NCBI RefSeq assembly: GCF_021283545.2
Contig: NZ_CP128540.1
Location: forward strand, 3,507,501-3,571,500
DNA length: 64,000 nucleotides
Reading direction: 5' to 3'
From: Pseudomonas alloputida
Lineage (GTDB): Bacteria > Pseudomonadota > Gammaproteobacteria > Pseudomonadales > Pseudomonadaceae
Part shown: piece after piece, positions 50,626 to 59,862 of the stretch
Position numbering within the stretch: the first letter of the stretch is position 1
Layout of the letters: each line of letters starts with the position of its first letter
Position numbers and translations under genes: made by a program
The notes under the pieces: model-generated
What the model saw: only the letters and a program-made list of their open reading frames with translations
What the model was told of the DNA's origin: nothing
The model's database searches: none

Positions 50626-51170
50626 CAACCGGCCAGTACCAGCGCGGCGCCGGCCAACAGGCCACCGCCAAAGGCCTTCTGCAGGCCGCTGTGGCGGCGC
50701 AGCAGGCAACCGACTGCAAAGCCCGCCGCCAGCAGCAAGCCGCTGACCACGACAAACCCCGCGCTGAATTGCCAGAACGCGCTCGGCGTGGCTTCTACGC
50801 CATGTGCCCAACCATGGAACAAGGCGAACACAGGCATGGCCATGGCCAGCAGCGACTGGCGGCTCGGCAGCAGCACCGCCCCGGCAGCCACCAGCAGCGA
50901 CACGGCAATCAGGGTTTCCATGCCCAGCACATCGCCGAACAGGTGACCGCACACGGCACCACCGAACATGGCCGCCAGGGTAGCCAGGGGCAATGTCAGG
51001 TTGCGACGGGTCAACGCGGCGAGCACGCCGGTACCCAGCAGCATCAGCAGGTGATCGAGCCCGGTCAGCGGGTGCAGCAGGCCGTCCTGCAGCGGGTTGC
51101 TGTCATGGCCCGGATGGGCAAAGGCTGGCAGTGCCAGCATCAACAGAAACAAGGCGAAAGTCTTTTTCAT
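50625..51170 (-). CDS. ureJ: HupE/UreJ-type nickel permease
   Basis: A 181-residue inner-membrane protein with a signal-like N-terminus and six helices. HPGHD (19-23) and HPLTGLDHLLMLLGTGVLAA near 33-52 are the conserved metal-binding motifs of HupE/UreJ, with FHGWAHGVE near 118. It is thought to import nickel for urease. It sits between ureE and ureF, as in several proteobacterial urease operons. Confidence 0.9.
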   Translation of the reverse strand: MKKTFALFLLMLALPAFAHPGHDSNPLQDGLLHPLTGLDHLLMLLGTGVLAALTRRNLTLPLATLAAMFGGAVCGHLFGDVLGMETLIAVSLLVAAGAVLLPSRQSLLAMAMPVFALFHGWAHGVEATPSAFWQFSAGFVVVSGLLLAAGFAVGCLLRRHSGLQKAFGGGLLAGAALVLAG

Positions 51171-51188
51171 CGGTTGCTCCAGGGCAGT

Positions 51189-51692
51189 TCAGGAATGGGC
51201 AGGCAGGCGTACGAACGGGTGATCGTGGCCATGGGCATGACTGTGGCTGTGGCCATGCGGTGCACTTTGGTAAGCGCCCGCTTCAGGCTCGAACGGGGCC
51301 TGTTCCGCCTCTACCGTCAGGCCCAGCCCCCGCAGCATGTCGTCCAGCACATGGTCGTGCTGGAAGCGCAACAGCCCGGGTTCGATCTGCAGCGGCACAT
51401 GGCGGTTACCCAGGTGGTAGGCGGCGCGTGCCAACAGGTGTGGATCGGCACAGCGCACCGTCGACACCGCCTCGGGCGCAGCCAGCACGCGGATCAGCTG
51501 GGTGCCCTCGGCATCGGCCAGCAGTTCACCTCCGCGCAGCAGGTGGCCGCGCTCCAGCATCAGCCCGGCTTCGCGGCCATCGTCCAGGGTTACTCGCAGG
51601 CGGCTCTTGATACGGCTGTCCACGTCAAGGGTGACAGTGCCACTGACAACCCGCGTACCGGGTTCGGATATACGGCGGCTCAAGACAATCAT
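51189..51692 (-). CDS. ureE: Urease accessory metallochaperone UreE
   Basis: A 167-residue nickel metallochaperone. The N-terminal peptide-binding domain contains RRISEP; the C-terminal domain has the HVPLQIEPGLLRFQHDHVLD segment with the conserved nickel His, and a His-rich tail HGHSHSHAHGHDHPF (about 146-160) that stores extra metal. Eighteen bases separate it from ureJ. Confidence 0.95.
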   Translation of the reverse strand: MIVLSRRISEPGTRVVSGTVTLDVDSRIKSRLRVTLDDGREAGLMLERGHLLRGGELLADAEGTQLIRVLAAPEAVSTVRCADPHLLARAAYHLGNRHVPLQIEPGLLRFQHDHVLDDMLRGLGLTVEAEQAPFEPEAGAYQSAPHGHSHSHAHGHDHPFVRLPAHS

Positions 51693-51701
51693 TTGTGCTC
51701 C

Positions 51702-53405
51702 TCAGAACAGGAAATAGCGCTGGGCCAGCGGCAGTTCGCTGGCCGGTTCGCAGACCAGCAGTTCGCCATCGGCACGCACCTGATAGGTCTGCGCATCGAC
51801 TTCGATCAGCGGCTGCAGGGTGTTGTGGACCATGTCCGGCTTGCGTACCCGCCGGCAACCGTTGACCACGCCAATCAGGCTGCGCAGGTTCAGCTCCTCG
51901 GCCAGCCCGCGGTCCATTGCCGCCTGGGGCAGGAATGTCATGCGTGTGGCATGCCGAGCCGCCCCCAGCGCGCCGAACATCGGCCGATAGTGCACCGGCT
52001 GGGGGGTGGGTATGGAGCCGTTGATGTCGCCCATGGGCGCGGTGACGATCATCCCGCCCTTGAGCACCAGGGCCGGCTTGACCGCAAAGAACGCTGGCGA
52101 CCACAGCACCAGGTCGGCCAGCTTGCCGACCTCCACCGAGCCCACTTCGTGACCGATGCCATGGGTGAGTGCCGGGTTGATGGTGTACTTGGCGATGTAG
52201 CGCTTGACCCGGAAGTTGTCGCTGTACGGGGTGTCCGGTGCCAGCGGCCCGCGACGCAGCTTCATCTGGTGCGCCACCTGCCAGGTGCGCAGCACCACCT
52301 CGCCAACCCGGCCCATGGCCTGGGAGTCGGACGAGGTCATGGCAAAGGCGCCCATGTCGTGGAGGATGTCCTCGGCAGCGATGGTTTCGCGGCGAATGCG
52401 TGACTCGGCGAAGGCCACGTCCTCGGCGATGCTCGGGTCCAGGTGGTGACAGACCATGAGCATGTCCAGGTGCTCGTCCACGGTGTTGATCGTGTAAGGC
52501 AGGGTCGGGTTGGTCGAGGATGGCAGCACGTTGGCCTGCCCCGCCGCACGGATGATGTCCGGGGCATGGCCGCCACCGGCACCTTCGGTATGGAAGGTGT
52601 GGATGGTGCGGTCGCCGATGGCCGCCAACGTGTCTTCGATACAGCCCGACTCGTTGAGGGTGTCGGTGTGAATCGCCACCTGGATATCCATTTCCTCGGC
52701 CACGCCCAGGCAACAGTCGATGGCTGCTGGCGTAGAGCCCCAGTCTTCATGCAGCTTGAGCCCGACAGCGCCTGCGGCAATCTGCTCGCGCAGCGCGTCT
52801 GGCCGCGAGGCATTGCCCTTGCCCAGCAGCCCGATGTTGATCGGCAAGCTGTCGGCAGCCTGCAACATGCGCGCAAGGTACCAGGGGCCGGGCGTGCAGG
52901 TGGTGGCATTGGTGCCAGTGGCCGGCCCGGTTCCACCGCCGATGAACGTGGTGACACCGCTGTTCAATGCCTCGTCCACCTGCTGTGGGCAAATGAAGTG
53001 GATATGCGAATCGACACCACCGGCGGTGACGATCTTGCCCTCGGCCGCGATCACCTCGGTCCCTGGCCCGACCGGCACGTTCACGCCCGGCTGCACATCG
53101 GGGTTGCCGGCCTTGCCGATCACCGCGATGCGTCCATGCTTGATGCCGATGTCGGCCTTGACGATGCCCCAGTGGTCGATGATCAGCGCATTGGTCAACA
53201 CCAGGTCCATGGCCTCGGCCGCCAGCATCTGGCCCTGCCCCATGCCATCGCGAATGACCTTGCCGCCGCCGAACTTCACCTCCTCGCCGTAGATCGTGAA
53301 GTCTTTCTCGACCTCCACCCATAGCGCAGTGTCGGCCAGGCGCACGCGGTCGCCAACAGTGGGCCCGAACATGTCGGCATAGGCCTGACGGGAAATATGG
53401 CTCAT
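51702..53405 (-). CDS. ureC: Urease alpha subunit
   Basis: A 567-residue catalytic subunit that hydrolyses urea to ammonia and carbamate. All active-site residues are in place: nickel ligands His134 and His136 (DSHIHF), carbamylated Lys217 (GLKLHE), His246 (AIHTD), His272 (FHTEG), Asp360 (SSDSQA), with His320 (VCHHLD) as catalytic base on the mobile flap next to Cys319. The length matches the bacterial subunit. The start overlaps the ureB stop by four bases. Confidence 0.97.
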   Translation of the reverse strand: MSHISRQAYADMFGPTVGDRVRLADTALWVEVEKDFTIYGEEVKFGGGKVIRDGMGQGQMLAAEAMDLVLTNALIIDHWGIVKADIGIKHGRIAVIGKAGNPDVQPGVNVPVGPGTEVIAAEGKIVTAGGVDSHIHFICPQQVDEALNSGVTTFIGGGTGPATGTNATTCTPGPWYLARMLQAADSLPINIGLLGKGNASRPDALREQIAAGAVGLKLHEDWGSTPAAIDCCLGVAEEMDIQVAIHTDTLNESGCIEDTLAAIGDRTIHTFHTEGAGGGHAPDIIRAAGQANVLPSSTNPTLPYTINTVDEHLDMLMVCHHLDPSIAEDVAFAESRIRRETIAAEDILHDMGAFAMTSSDSQAMGRVGEVVLRTWQVAHQMKLRRGPLAPDTPYSDNFRVKRYIAKYTINPALTHGIGHEVGSVEVGKLADLVLWSPAFFAVKPALVLKGGMIVTAPMGDINGSIPTPQPVHYRPMFGALGAARHATRMTFLPQAAMDRGLAEELNLRSLIGVVNGCRRVRKPDMVHNTLQPLIEVDAQTYQVRADGELLVCEPASELPLAQRYFLF

Positions 53406-53719
53406 GCCCTGCCCTCCAGCGCGCCCATCACCTTGCCCTGAAAACCATAGACCTCACGCTTGCCGGCGTAAGCCACCAGTTGCACGGTACGCGCCTGACC
53501 CGGCTCGAAGCGCACGGCAGTGCCGGCCGGGATGTCCAGGCGAAAGCCCAGGGTGGGCGCCCGGTCGAACACCAGCGCGTCGTTGACTTCATAGAAGTGG
53601 TAGTGCGAGCCGACCTGCACCGGCCGGTCGCCATGGTTGGCCACACTGACGCTGACCGTTTCCCGGCCACTGTTCAACTCGATGTCGCCCGCGGCGACCT
53701 GGATTTCACCTGGGATCAT
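53402..53719 (-). CDS. ureB: Urease beta subunit
   Basis: A 105-residue subunit. [20 protein letters not shown] (1-20) and [18 protein letters not shown] near 37-54, and [18 protein letters not shown] are typical. It assembles with UreA and UreC as (ABC)3. The ATG at 53719 follows AAGGAGCG; an in-frame extension to 53755 is rejected on conservation. ureA lies 19 bases upstream with no intervening gene. Confidence 0.96.
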   Translation of the reverse strand: MIPGEIQVAAGDIELNSGRETVSVSVANHGDRPVQVGSHYHFYEVNDALVFDRAPTLGFRLDIPAGTAVRFEPGQARTVQLVAYAGKREVYGFQGKVMGALEGRA

Positions 53720-53738
53720 GCGACGCTCCTTGGCGGTT

Positions 53739-54041
53739 TCAGACGATGGGGTCATGCACGGTCACCAACTTGGTGCCATCCGGGAAGGTCGCTTCGACCT
53801 GCACGTCGTGAAGCATTTCAGCGATACCGGGCATCACCTGCTCACGGGTCAGCACTTCACGCCCCAGGCTCATCAGTTCGGCGACTGTGCGGCCATCGCG
53901 GGCGCCTTCGAGCACCGCGGCACTGATCAGCGCCACGGCCTCCGGGTAGTTGAGCTTCAGGCCACGGGCCAGCCGCCGCTCCGCCAGCAGCGCGGCAGTG
54001 AACAGCAGCAGTTTGTCTTTCTCTCTCGGGGTAAGCTCCAT
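53739..54041 (-). CDS. ureA: Urease gamma subunit
   Basis: A 100-residue subunit. [20 protein letters not shown] and the central [19 protein letters not shown], then [18 protein letters not shown] segment (here [20 protein letters not shown]), match UreA across the full length. It forms the urease trimer with ureB and ureC products. Confidence 0.96.
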   Translation of the reverse strand: MELTPREKDKLLLFTAALLAERRLARGLKLNYPEAVALISAAVLEGARDGRTVAELMSLGREVLTREQVMPGIAEMLHDVQVEATFPDGTKLVTVHDPIV

Positions 54042-54050
54042 GGTGCTCTC

Positions 54051-54884
54051 TCAGGTAGCCCAGATACGCGGCGGGCAGGCTGGCAGGCCAAGGATGGCCG
54101 GGCGCAGCACATGCCACAGGCGTTGCAGGGTGCGTTGCAGGTGTTGGTTGTCATGGTCGAGCACCCGGATCACCAGCAACGACCCGAGCAGGGTCGCACC
54201 GGCCGGGTTGCCCAGTTCATCGAGTAGCGGGCGAACCTGCTCCAGCACGGCCTGATTGGCAGGTGCGGCGCAGAAGGTGGCGAGTAGCGGGTGCCCACCC
54301 AGCTTGCCCAGGTGCCCGCCTTCGAGACGCAGGCGCTCATGCAGGCCAACCTCGTCAGGCAGTTCGATGTGCAAAAGGCTGTCGAGGGCGCCGTGGTCGA
54401 AACGCTCGTGCATGACCGGACGGCCCAGGCACAGGGTTTCCCAGGCCAGCAGGCGGGCGCCCGGTTCAAGGGTAAAACGGCTGGCGAGGCTGGCGCGGGC
54501 GCCGGAGAAGAAGATGCTGTCCTGCGGCAGCCACTCCAGGGTGCTGCCCGCGGCCAGATGGAAGCGTTGGGCCAACCGCGCGGTCGGGCCAATGCTGCGG
54601 TAGAACTTGCTGGCGCCGGGCATGGTCAGCAGCGCGTGGCTACCCGGCTCCAGGTGAATGTCCAGTTCCAGGCGGTCGCCGGCGACGATGCCGCCTGGCG
54701 GGTGCAGGACATAGACATGGCACGGCGCACCTTCAGGATAGAAAGGCCGCTGCACCAAAAGAGGTCCGAAATGCTTCCACGCACCAAGGCGGGTCACGCC
54801 GTCACGCTGGACAAAGCGCAACTGCAGGTGAGCACTCCAGCCTGCATCGTCTTGCTGTTGTTCGATCTGCTCCGCGAGCGACAT
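54051..54884 (-). CDS. ureD: Urease accessory protein UreD
   Basis: A 277-residue accessory protein needed for nickel insertion. HPPGGIVAGDRLELDI (61-76), LLTMPGASKFYRS (about 84-96) and LEWLPQDSIFFSGARA near 115-130 are family signatures. First gene of the operon ureDABCEJFG, which is all on the minus strand with spacings of 0-19 bases, so it is likely one transcript from the sigma-54-type promoter upstream. Confidence 0.94.
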   Translation of the reverse strand: MSLAEQIEQQQDDAGWSAHLQLRFVQRDGVTRLGAWKHFGPLLVQRPFYPEGAPCHVYVLHPPGGIVAGDRLELDIHLEPGSHALLTMPGASKFYRSIGPTARLAQRFHLAAGSTLEWLPQDSIFFSGARASLASRFTLEPGARLLAWETLCLGRPVMHERFDHGALDSLLHIELPDEVGLHERLRLEGGHLGKLGGHPLLATFCAAPANQAVLEQVRPLLDELGNPAGATLLGSLLVIRVLDHDNQHLQRTLQRLWHVLRPAILGLPACPPRIWAT

Positions 54885-54991
54885 CCTGCGGCCCCTGAAA
54901 TCCGTGGCCTGCTGGCCGTTTAGAGGGTCCGGCGCGGGCGCCTGCTAGCGCGCACGGCCTGACCACTCGATCAAATTCGCAGGCTGGATAT

Positions 54992-55007
54992 AGCAGGTTG
55001 CGGGCCA
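54992..55007 (-). promoter_or_regulatory. Sigma-54-type promoter of the urease operon
   Basis: On the minus strand TGGCCCGCAACCTGCT has the invariant GG and GC at the exact 12-base offset, with two mismatches to TGGCAC-N5-TTGCW. It lies about 110 bases upstream of ureD. Control by NtrC under nitrogen limitation would fit the role of urease. The rest of 54885-55161 contains no gene. Confidence 0.5.
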
Positions 55008-55124
55008 ACTTCGCAGGTGAACGATGATTAAACCTGTGCGGTGCCCGCTCTGGCATCGGGCATGCGGGGCAATGGCGCACAAAGCAGGGGCGTGTGTCGG
55101 CCCTGTTTCGGTGCCGGCATACGT

Positions 55125-55147
55125 GAAAATGGGGCTGCTTTGAGCCC
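55125..55147 (-). terminator. Rho-independent terminator of the recombinase gene
   Basis: On the minus strand GGGGCT, a six-base loop and AGCCCC followed by ATTTTC, 15 bases downstream of the recombinase stop. It separates this gene from the urease operon promoter. Confidence 0.7.
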
Positions 55148-55161
55148 CACAATATCAAGCC

Positions 55162-56076
55162 TCAGTAATCGAAGCGGTCCACGGCACGCCGACGCTCGTT
55201 GTCATCACGCCGGTCATAGATGGCCGTGGTCTGGATATTGGCATGGTGCGCCAGCTTCTGCGCAATCGACAGGTCGTGCTCTTCGATCACCCGGGTAATG
55301 AATGCCCGGCGAAAATCGTGCGGCATGATCTTCACCCCCACCTGCGCGCCGCGCTGGCGGGCAATGTAGTAGATCGCATGCTTGGTAATGCGTGCCCGGG
55401 TAATGTGGTTGCCGCGACGGATGCGGTTGAACAGGAACGGGTCATCTTCCGCCCCGGCAGGCAGGTCCTGGCGGCGCAGTTCAAGCCAGGCCTGCAGCTT
55501 CTCGAACGCCCACGGCGGTGCGTACTTGACCAGCTGGTGGTTGCCCTTGCCCACCACCTGCAGGCTGCGCGCCTCGAAGTCGACCTGGTCGAGGTCGATG
55601 TCGACCGACTCCGACTTGCGCATGCCGGTGCCGTACAGCAAGGCAATGATCGCCGCATCACGTACCCCCTGTGGCCGCGGGTCGGCGGCGCACACATCCA
55701 TCAGCTCGCGGATCAGGCTGCGGCGCAGGTTGCGCCCTGGCGGCAAGCGGCTGCCCGTGGCCGGCTTGACCTCGCGAATACGCAACAGCTGCTCGTGGTC
55801 GATCAGGCCCTGACGCCAGGCCTCGTTCATCACCCCGCGAATCGCGTTGACGTACAGCGACGAGCTGTTGGGCGCGAAGCCATCGGCACGCAGGGCAGCC
55901 ACCAGTGCAATCACATGGCCCGGCTCGAGCCGATGCCAAGGCACATCGACAATGTTGCAGTCGACAAAACCTAGCCGGTCGGCGGCGTCCTGAAGAATGT
56001 AGCGCATGGTTTGCTGGCTGGATGGGGCCAGACGGGCCATGTACTGCAGCAGCGGATTTTTCGAGAGGTCGGACAA
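55162..56076 (-). CDS. Solitary tyrosine recombinase (phage integrase family)
   Basis: A 304-residue site-specific recombinase, if translation starts at TTG 56076 (AGGA eight bases upstream); ATG 56151 would give 329 residues. The N-terminal SAM-like core-binding domain spans about 10-120. The catalytic residues are in place: Arg in LYGTGMRKSESVDID, Lys in VVGKGNHQLVK, the HDFRR box, HHANIQTTAIYDR with the His and nucleophilic Tyr. No tRNA, direct-repeat att site or other mobile-element gene lies beside it, so it may be a resident chromosomal recombinase. Ends at KRERRRAVDRFDY-like basic tail (NERRRAVDRFDY). Confidence 0.82.
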   Translation of the reverse strand: MSDLSKNPLLQYMARLAPSSQQTMRYILQDAADRLGFVDCNIVDVPWHRLEPGHVIALVAALRADGFAPNSSSLYVNAIRGVMNEAWRQGLIDHEQLLRIREVKPATGSRLPPGRNLRRSLIRELMDVCAADPRPQGVRDAAIIALLYGTGMRKSESVDIDLDQVDFEARSLQVVGKGNHQLVKYAPPWAFEKLQAWLELRRQDLPAGAEDDPFLFNRIRRGNHITRARITKHAIYYIARQRGAQVGVKIMPHDFRRAFITRVIEEHDLSIAQKLAHHANIQTTAIYDRRDDNERRRAVDRFDY

Positions 56077-56291
56077 AACGTGAATCCTGTAGCGAAGCGT
56101 CAGCCGGCACTGAACCAGGCAAACCCTGAAGCAAGTCAAAACGACATACAAGCCAGTCTGAATGACCGCAACACACGCGTGTCATTCGGACCCTGATAAG
56201 TGCCATCACCTTGATATTCAAGGGCTTTGCAACTGGCACGGATCGTGATCTTACCCCAATTGAAGCCTACTGAACGAACCAAGGACTGCCC

Positions 56292-57473
56292 ATGCTCTTG
56301 CAACCCACTGCTTCACGCCCACGCCAAGCCGTCTGGAGCCTGAGTTTTCGCCCGTTCTTCCTGGGTGGCAGTTTGTTTGCGCTGACCGCCCTGCTGTTGT
56401 GGGCTGGCGTACTGGCTGGGGCACCGGCCCCTGCACCGCCCGGGGGTATGCTCGCCTGGCACCGCCACGAGATGCTTTTCGGCTTCGCCGCCGCCATTAT
56501 CGCAGGTTTTCTGCTGACCGCCGTGCAGAACTGGAGCGGCATCCCAGGCTTGAGCGGGCGGGCGCTGCAGGGTTTGTTCCTGCTTTGGCTGCTGGGGCGG
56601 GTAAGCTGGTTCATGCCACTACCGGGTAGCTTGCTGGTACTGGTCGAGGGCAGCTTCCTGCCATTGGTGGCATTGAGCCTGGCACGACCGGTCCTGCAAC
56701 GGCGCCTGCGCAACAACTACCCGATCGTCGTACTGGTGCTGTTGATTGCCGCCTGCCAGTGGTTGACCTTGGCCGGCTGGTTGCACCAGGACGAACTGTG
56801 GCAGCGTCGTGGAATATTTGCCGGGCTGTGGCTGGTGACAGCGATGATGACCGTACTCGGCGGCCGGGTCATACCCTTCTTTACCCGCCGTGGCCTGGGT
56901 CAGCTTGACGCGGCCCCTGCCCGCCCATGGCTGGACCGAGCCTGCCTGTTGCTCAGCGTCGCAGTACCGCTGGCGTTTGCCACCGGCCTGGCCGATACGC
57001 CGCAAGCAAGCCTGGCGGTGCTGTTTTTTGCCTTGTTCGCGCTGCACGCGACCCGACTGGTGCTGTGGCACGACCGTGGCCTGTGGCGCGTACCGTTGCT
57101 GTGGTCGCTACACCTGGCCTACGCCTGGCTCGCCCTGGCCTGCCTGGGCATGGCGTTGTGGCATAGCGGGGTGGCTCTGAACCCGAGCCTGGTGACCCAC
57201 GCGCTGACCGTTGGCGCCATGACCGGGCTGATCCTGGCCATGATGGCGCGGGTCAGCCTGGGCCACACCGGCAGGCCATTGCAGGTGCCGACCAGCATTG
57301 CCTGGGCCTTTGCCCTGATGCAACTGGCGACCTTGGCCCGGGTGATTCTGCCGCTGTTCACATCGCTGGGGGTAAGCGTTTCGGCACTGTGCTGGAGCCT
57401 GGCGCTGTTGCTGTTCCTGCGCCATTACCTGCCCATCCTGCTCCGGCCCCGGGCAGACGGAATGCCCGGTTGA
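56292..57473 (+). CDS. NnrS family heme/copper membrane protein
   Basis: A 393-residue inner-membrane protein with about twelve hydrophobic helices. The start of the domain, LSFRPFFLGGSLFALTALL, and MLAWHRHEMLFGFAAAIIAG (about 53-72) with the conserved H-x-H-E, and GGRVIPFFTRRG near 188-199 are the NnrS signatures. NnrS protects against nitric oxide stress and is usually co-regulated with denitrification genes; none is adjacent here. The 215 bases upstream include a CTTGA-TAT-TCAAG palindrome (56212-56224). Confidence 0.87.
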   Translation: MLLQPTASRPRQAVWSLSFRPFFLGGSLFALTALLLWAGVLAGAPAPAPPGGMLAWHRHEMLFGFAAAIIAGFLLTAVQNWSGIPGLSGRALQGLFLLWLLGRVSWFMPLPGSLLVLVEGSFLPLVALSLARPVLQRRLRNNYPIVVLVLLIAACQWLTLAGWLHQDELWQRRGIFAGLWLVTAMMTVLGGRVIPFFTRRGLGQLDAAPARPWLDRACLLLSVAVPLAFATGLADTPQASLAVLFFALFALHATRLVLWHDRGLWRVPLLWSLHLAYAWLALACLGMALWHSGVALNPSLVTHALTVGAMTGLILAMMARVSLGHTGRPLQVPTSIAWAFALMQLATLARVILPLFTSLGVSVSALCWSLALLLFLRHYLPILLRPRADGMPG

Positions 57474-57573
57474 CGTGCTTGGGCCGCCTTGCGGCGGTGT
57501 GCCATGAGGGGAACTTGGTGGGTGGTTTGATCCCCCCCCCTGATTGCGACTGATCGTCAAAGGCGAAAGACCG

Positions 57574-59862
57574 CTAGACAATAGCCGCCGCCCACCACCC
57601 TGGAAACATCTGCTGCACCCGGGGCTCGGCGAAGCGTTCGTCAATCAGCACCAGTACGCCACGGTCCTGGTCACCCCGAATAACCCGGCCCGCCGCCTGG
57701 ATCACCTTGCGCACGCCCGGGTAGAGGTACGCGTAATCGAAACCCGCGCCAAATTGCCGCCCCAGGCGCTGTTTGAACTGCTCGTTGACCGGGTTGACCT
57801 GAGGCAGCCCCAGGGTAGCGACAAACGCGCCAATCAGCCGCGTGCCGGGCAAATCCACCCCTTCGCCGAAAGCGCCGCCCAATACGGCAAAGCCCACACC
57901 TCGGCCATCGGCGACAAAGCGATCGAGAAATGCCTGGCGGGCCGCCTCGTCCATGCCCGGCTCCTGTGACCACAGCGGAATCTGCCCATGCTGCTCGGCC
58001 AACAGCCCTGCCACCTGTTGCAGGTATTCGAAGCTGCTGAAGAACGCCAAGTAGTTACCCGGCATGCGCTCATACTGCCGGGCAATCAGGTCAACGATCG
58101 GCGCCAGGGAGGCTTGGCGCTGCTGGTAACGGGTGGACACCTGGCTGGCAATGCGCACTTCCAGCTGTTCGGCACGGAACGGCGCGGCCACGTCCAGCCA
58201 GGCGGTATCGGCTGGCATGCCCAGCAGGTCGCTGTAGAAGTGCCGCGGGCTCAACGTGGCGGAAAACAGCGTCACACTGCGCGCCGCCTGCATGCGTGGT
58301 GCCAGCAGCCGCGCCGGGGTGACATTGCGCAGGCACAGCGTGGCCAGCCGCCGCTTGCGCGGGCCCTGGCGCTGGCTGATGTCGAACAGAAAATGCTCGT
58401 CGAACAGCTCGGCAACCCGGCAGAACTGCAAGGCCTGATAGTAGAACTGCAACACCTGGGGGTCGATGTGCGTGGGTGCCTGGTTCATCTGTTCCTGAAT
58501 CACCCCGACGCACTGCTGCAGGGCGCGCAGCAGGCCTTCGGGCAGCGACTCGCTGGCCTGGTACGGCGCACGCTGCTCTTTATACAGCGCGTTCCACTGC
58601 CTGTTCAGGCGGTCCAGCGCACTGACCAGCCCAGGCGGTTTGCTCTGGCGCAACGCCAGCAGCTGGCCCTGGTCAAGGCTGGCGCTGTACATGCCGCGCC
58701 CCCGCTCGACCAGGTTATGCGCTTCGTCCACCAGTACTGCCACTCGCCACTGGTTGAGCTGGGTCAGGCCGAACAGCAAAGCATGCGCATCGAAGTAGTA
58801 GTTGTAGTCAGCGACCAGCACGTCGGCCCAGCGCGCCATCTCCTGGCCCAGGTAGTACGGGCACACCTGGTGCGCCAAGGCCACTTCACGCAGGTTGGCG
58901 CGGTCGAGCAACGGCAGTGCTGCCGCAGCCTCGCGCGCAGCCGGCAAACGGTCGTAGAAACCTGCGGCCAATGGGCAGGACTCACCATGACAGGCCTTGT
59001 CCGGGTATTCACAGGCTTTGTCGCGAGCGATCAGCTCCAGTGTGCGCAGGGCAGGTTGCGGCGTGGCATCGGTGATCTGGCGCAGGGCATCCAGGGCGAG
59101 TGCCCGGCCTGGTGTCTTGGCGGTGAGAAAAAACAGCTTGTCCAGCTGCTGCGGCACCATGGCCTTGAGCAGCGGGAACAAGGTACCAAGGGTTTTGCCA
59201 ATGCCGGTGCTGGCCTGGGCCATCAGGCAACGACCGGTGCTCACCGCCTTGTACAAGGTTTCAGCCAACTGCCGCTGGCCCTTTCGGAACTGTGGGTAGG
59301 GGAAACTCAGCGCCAGCAGGCCTTGGTCACGTTCGGCCAAGCGTCGTTGCTGCCATCGGGCCCAGCCCAGAAAGCGCTGGCACTGGGTTTCGAAGAAGGC
59401 CTGCAACTCGGCAGCCGAACAGTGCTCCGTGAATAGCGTCTGGCCGTCGCTGTCCACGTCGAGGTACACCAGCGCCACCTCGATGGCCGGCAGTTGTCGT
59501 GCCTGGCACATCAACCAGCCATAGACCTTGGCCTGTGCCCAGTGCAACTGACGGTGATTGGCCGGTTGACGCGCCAGATCGCCACGGTGCGTCTTGATCT
59601 CTTCCAGACGATTGCTGGCAGGGTCATATCCGTCGGCACGGCCCCGCACCCTGAGGGTTTCGAACTGGCCTTCAAGGGCGATTTCCGACTCGTAGCCAGC
59701 AGCCCGCCGTGCCACCACCCGCTGATGCCCTTCGATACCCTCCTGGGCGGTGGGCGATGGCGTGAAGCGCAGGTCCAGGTCGCCGACCTTGGCGCTGAAC
59801 TCACACAAGGCGCGCACCGCTACGCTGTAGCTCAAGGTGTTTCGCTCCAGCGCACGTGGCAC
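57574..59862 (-). CDS. Nuclease-helicase fusion: RecB/Cas4-like nuclease plus XPD/DinG-type helicase
   Basis: A 762-residue protein. Residues about 1-130 carry the PD-(D/E)XK nuclease pattern of RecB/Cas4 enzymes: His46 (EGHQ), Asp77 (GRADGYD), Glu88-x-Lys90 (EEIK) and Gln110-x3-Tyr114 (QAKVY). The rest is an SF2 XPD-like 5'-3' helicase: Walker A ASTGIGKT (217-224), DEAH (379-382), and four cysteines (284, 291, 296, 334) placed as in the iron-sulfur domain. C-terminal VIRGDQDRGVLVLIDERF is helicase motif VI. It overlaps the FAN1-type gene by 31 bases, implying joint work in DNA crosslink or junction repair. Confidence 0.85.
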   Translation of the reverse strand: MPRALERNTLSYSVAVRALCEFSAKVGDLDLRFTPSPTAQEGIEGHQRVVARRAAGYESEIALEGQFETLRVRGRADGYDPASNRLEEIKTHRGDLARQPANHRQLHWAQAKVYGWLMCQARQLPAIEVALVYLDVDSDGQTLFTEHCSAAELQAFFETQCQRFLGWARWQQRRLAERDQGLLALSFPYPQFRKGQRQLAETLYKAVSTGRCLMAQASTGIGKTLGTLFPLLKAMVPQQLDKLFFLTAKTPGRALALDALRQITDATPQPALRTLELIARDKACEYPDKACHGESCPLAAGFYDRLPAAREAAAALPLLDRANLREVALAHQVCPYYLGQEMARWADVLVADYNYYFDAHALLFGLTQLNQWRVAVLVDEAHNLVERGRGMYSASLDQGQLLALRQSKPPGLVSALDRLNRQWNALYKEQRAPYQASESLPEGLLRALQQCVGVIQEQMNQAPTHIDPQVLQFYYQALQFCRVAELFDEHFLFDISQRQGPRKRRLATLCLRNVTPARLLAPRMQAARSVTLFSATLSPRHFYSDLLGMPADTAWLDVAAPFRAEQLEVRIASQVSTRYQQRQASLAPIVDLIARQYERMPGNYLAFFSSFEYLQQVAGLLAEQHGQIPLWSQEPGMDEAARQAFLDRFVADGRGVGFAVLGGAFGEGVDLPGTRLIGAFVATLGLPQVNPVNEQFKQRLGRQFGAGFDYAYLYPGVRKVIQAAGRVIRGDQDRGVLVLIDERFAEPRVQQMFPGWWAAAIV

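Noticed and set aside
50691..52403. Long open frame (570 codons) antisense to ureF, ureJ, ureE and ureC
   Set aside because: It mirrors the codon bias of strongly conserved urease genes on the other strand, has no recognisable domain and no ribosome binding site; long antisense frames are expected at this GC content.
56205..56260. ANR/FNR box or sigma-54 promoter for nnrS
   Set aside because: CTTGATATTCAAG has a three-base rather than the four-to-six-base centre of an ANR/FNR site, and TGGCACGGATCGTGAT lacks the GC needed at -12.
57531..57541. Run of C residues near 57531-57541 as a phase-variable tract
   Set aside because: It lies in intergenic sequence well after the nnrS-type stop and outside any recognised promoter, so there is no evidence of a switching role.
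57988..59436. 482-codon open frame antisense to the nuclease-helicase gene
   Set aside because: The helicase motifs on the minus strand are unmistakable, and the antisense product is Gln/Leu-rich without homology patterns.
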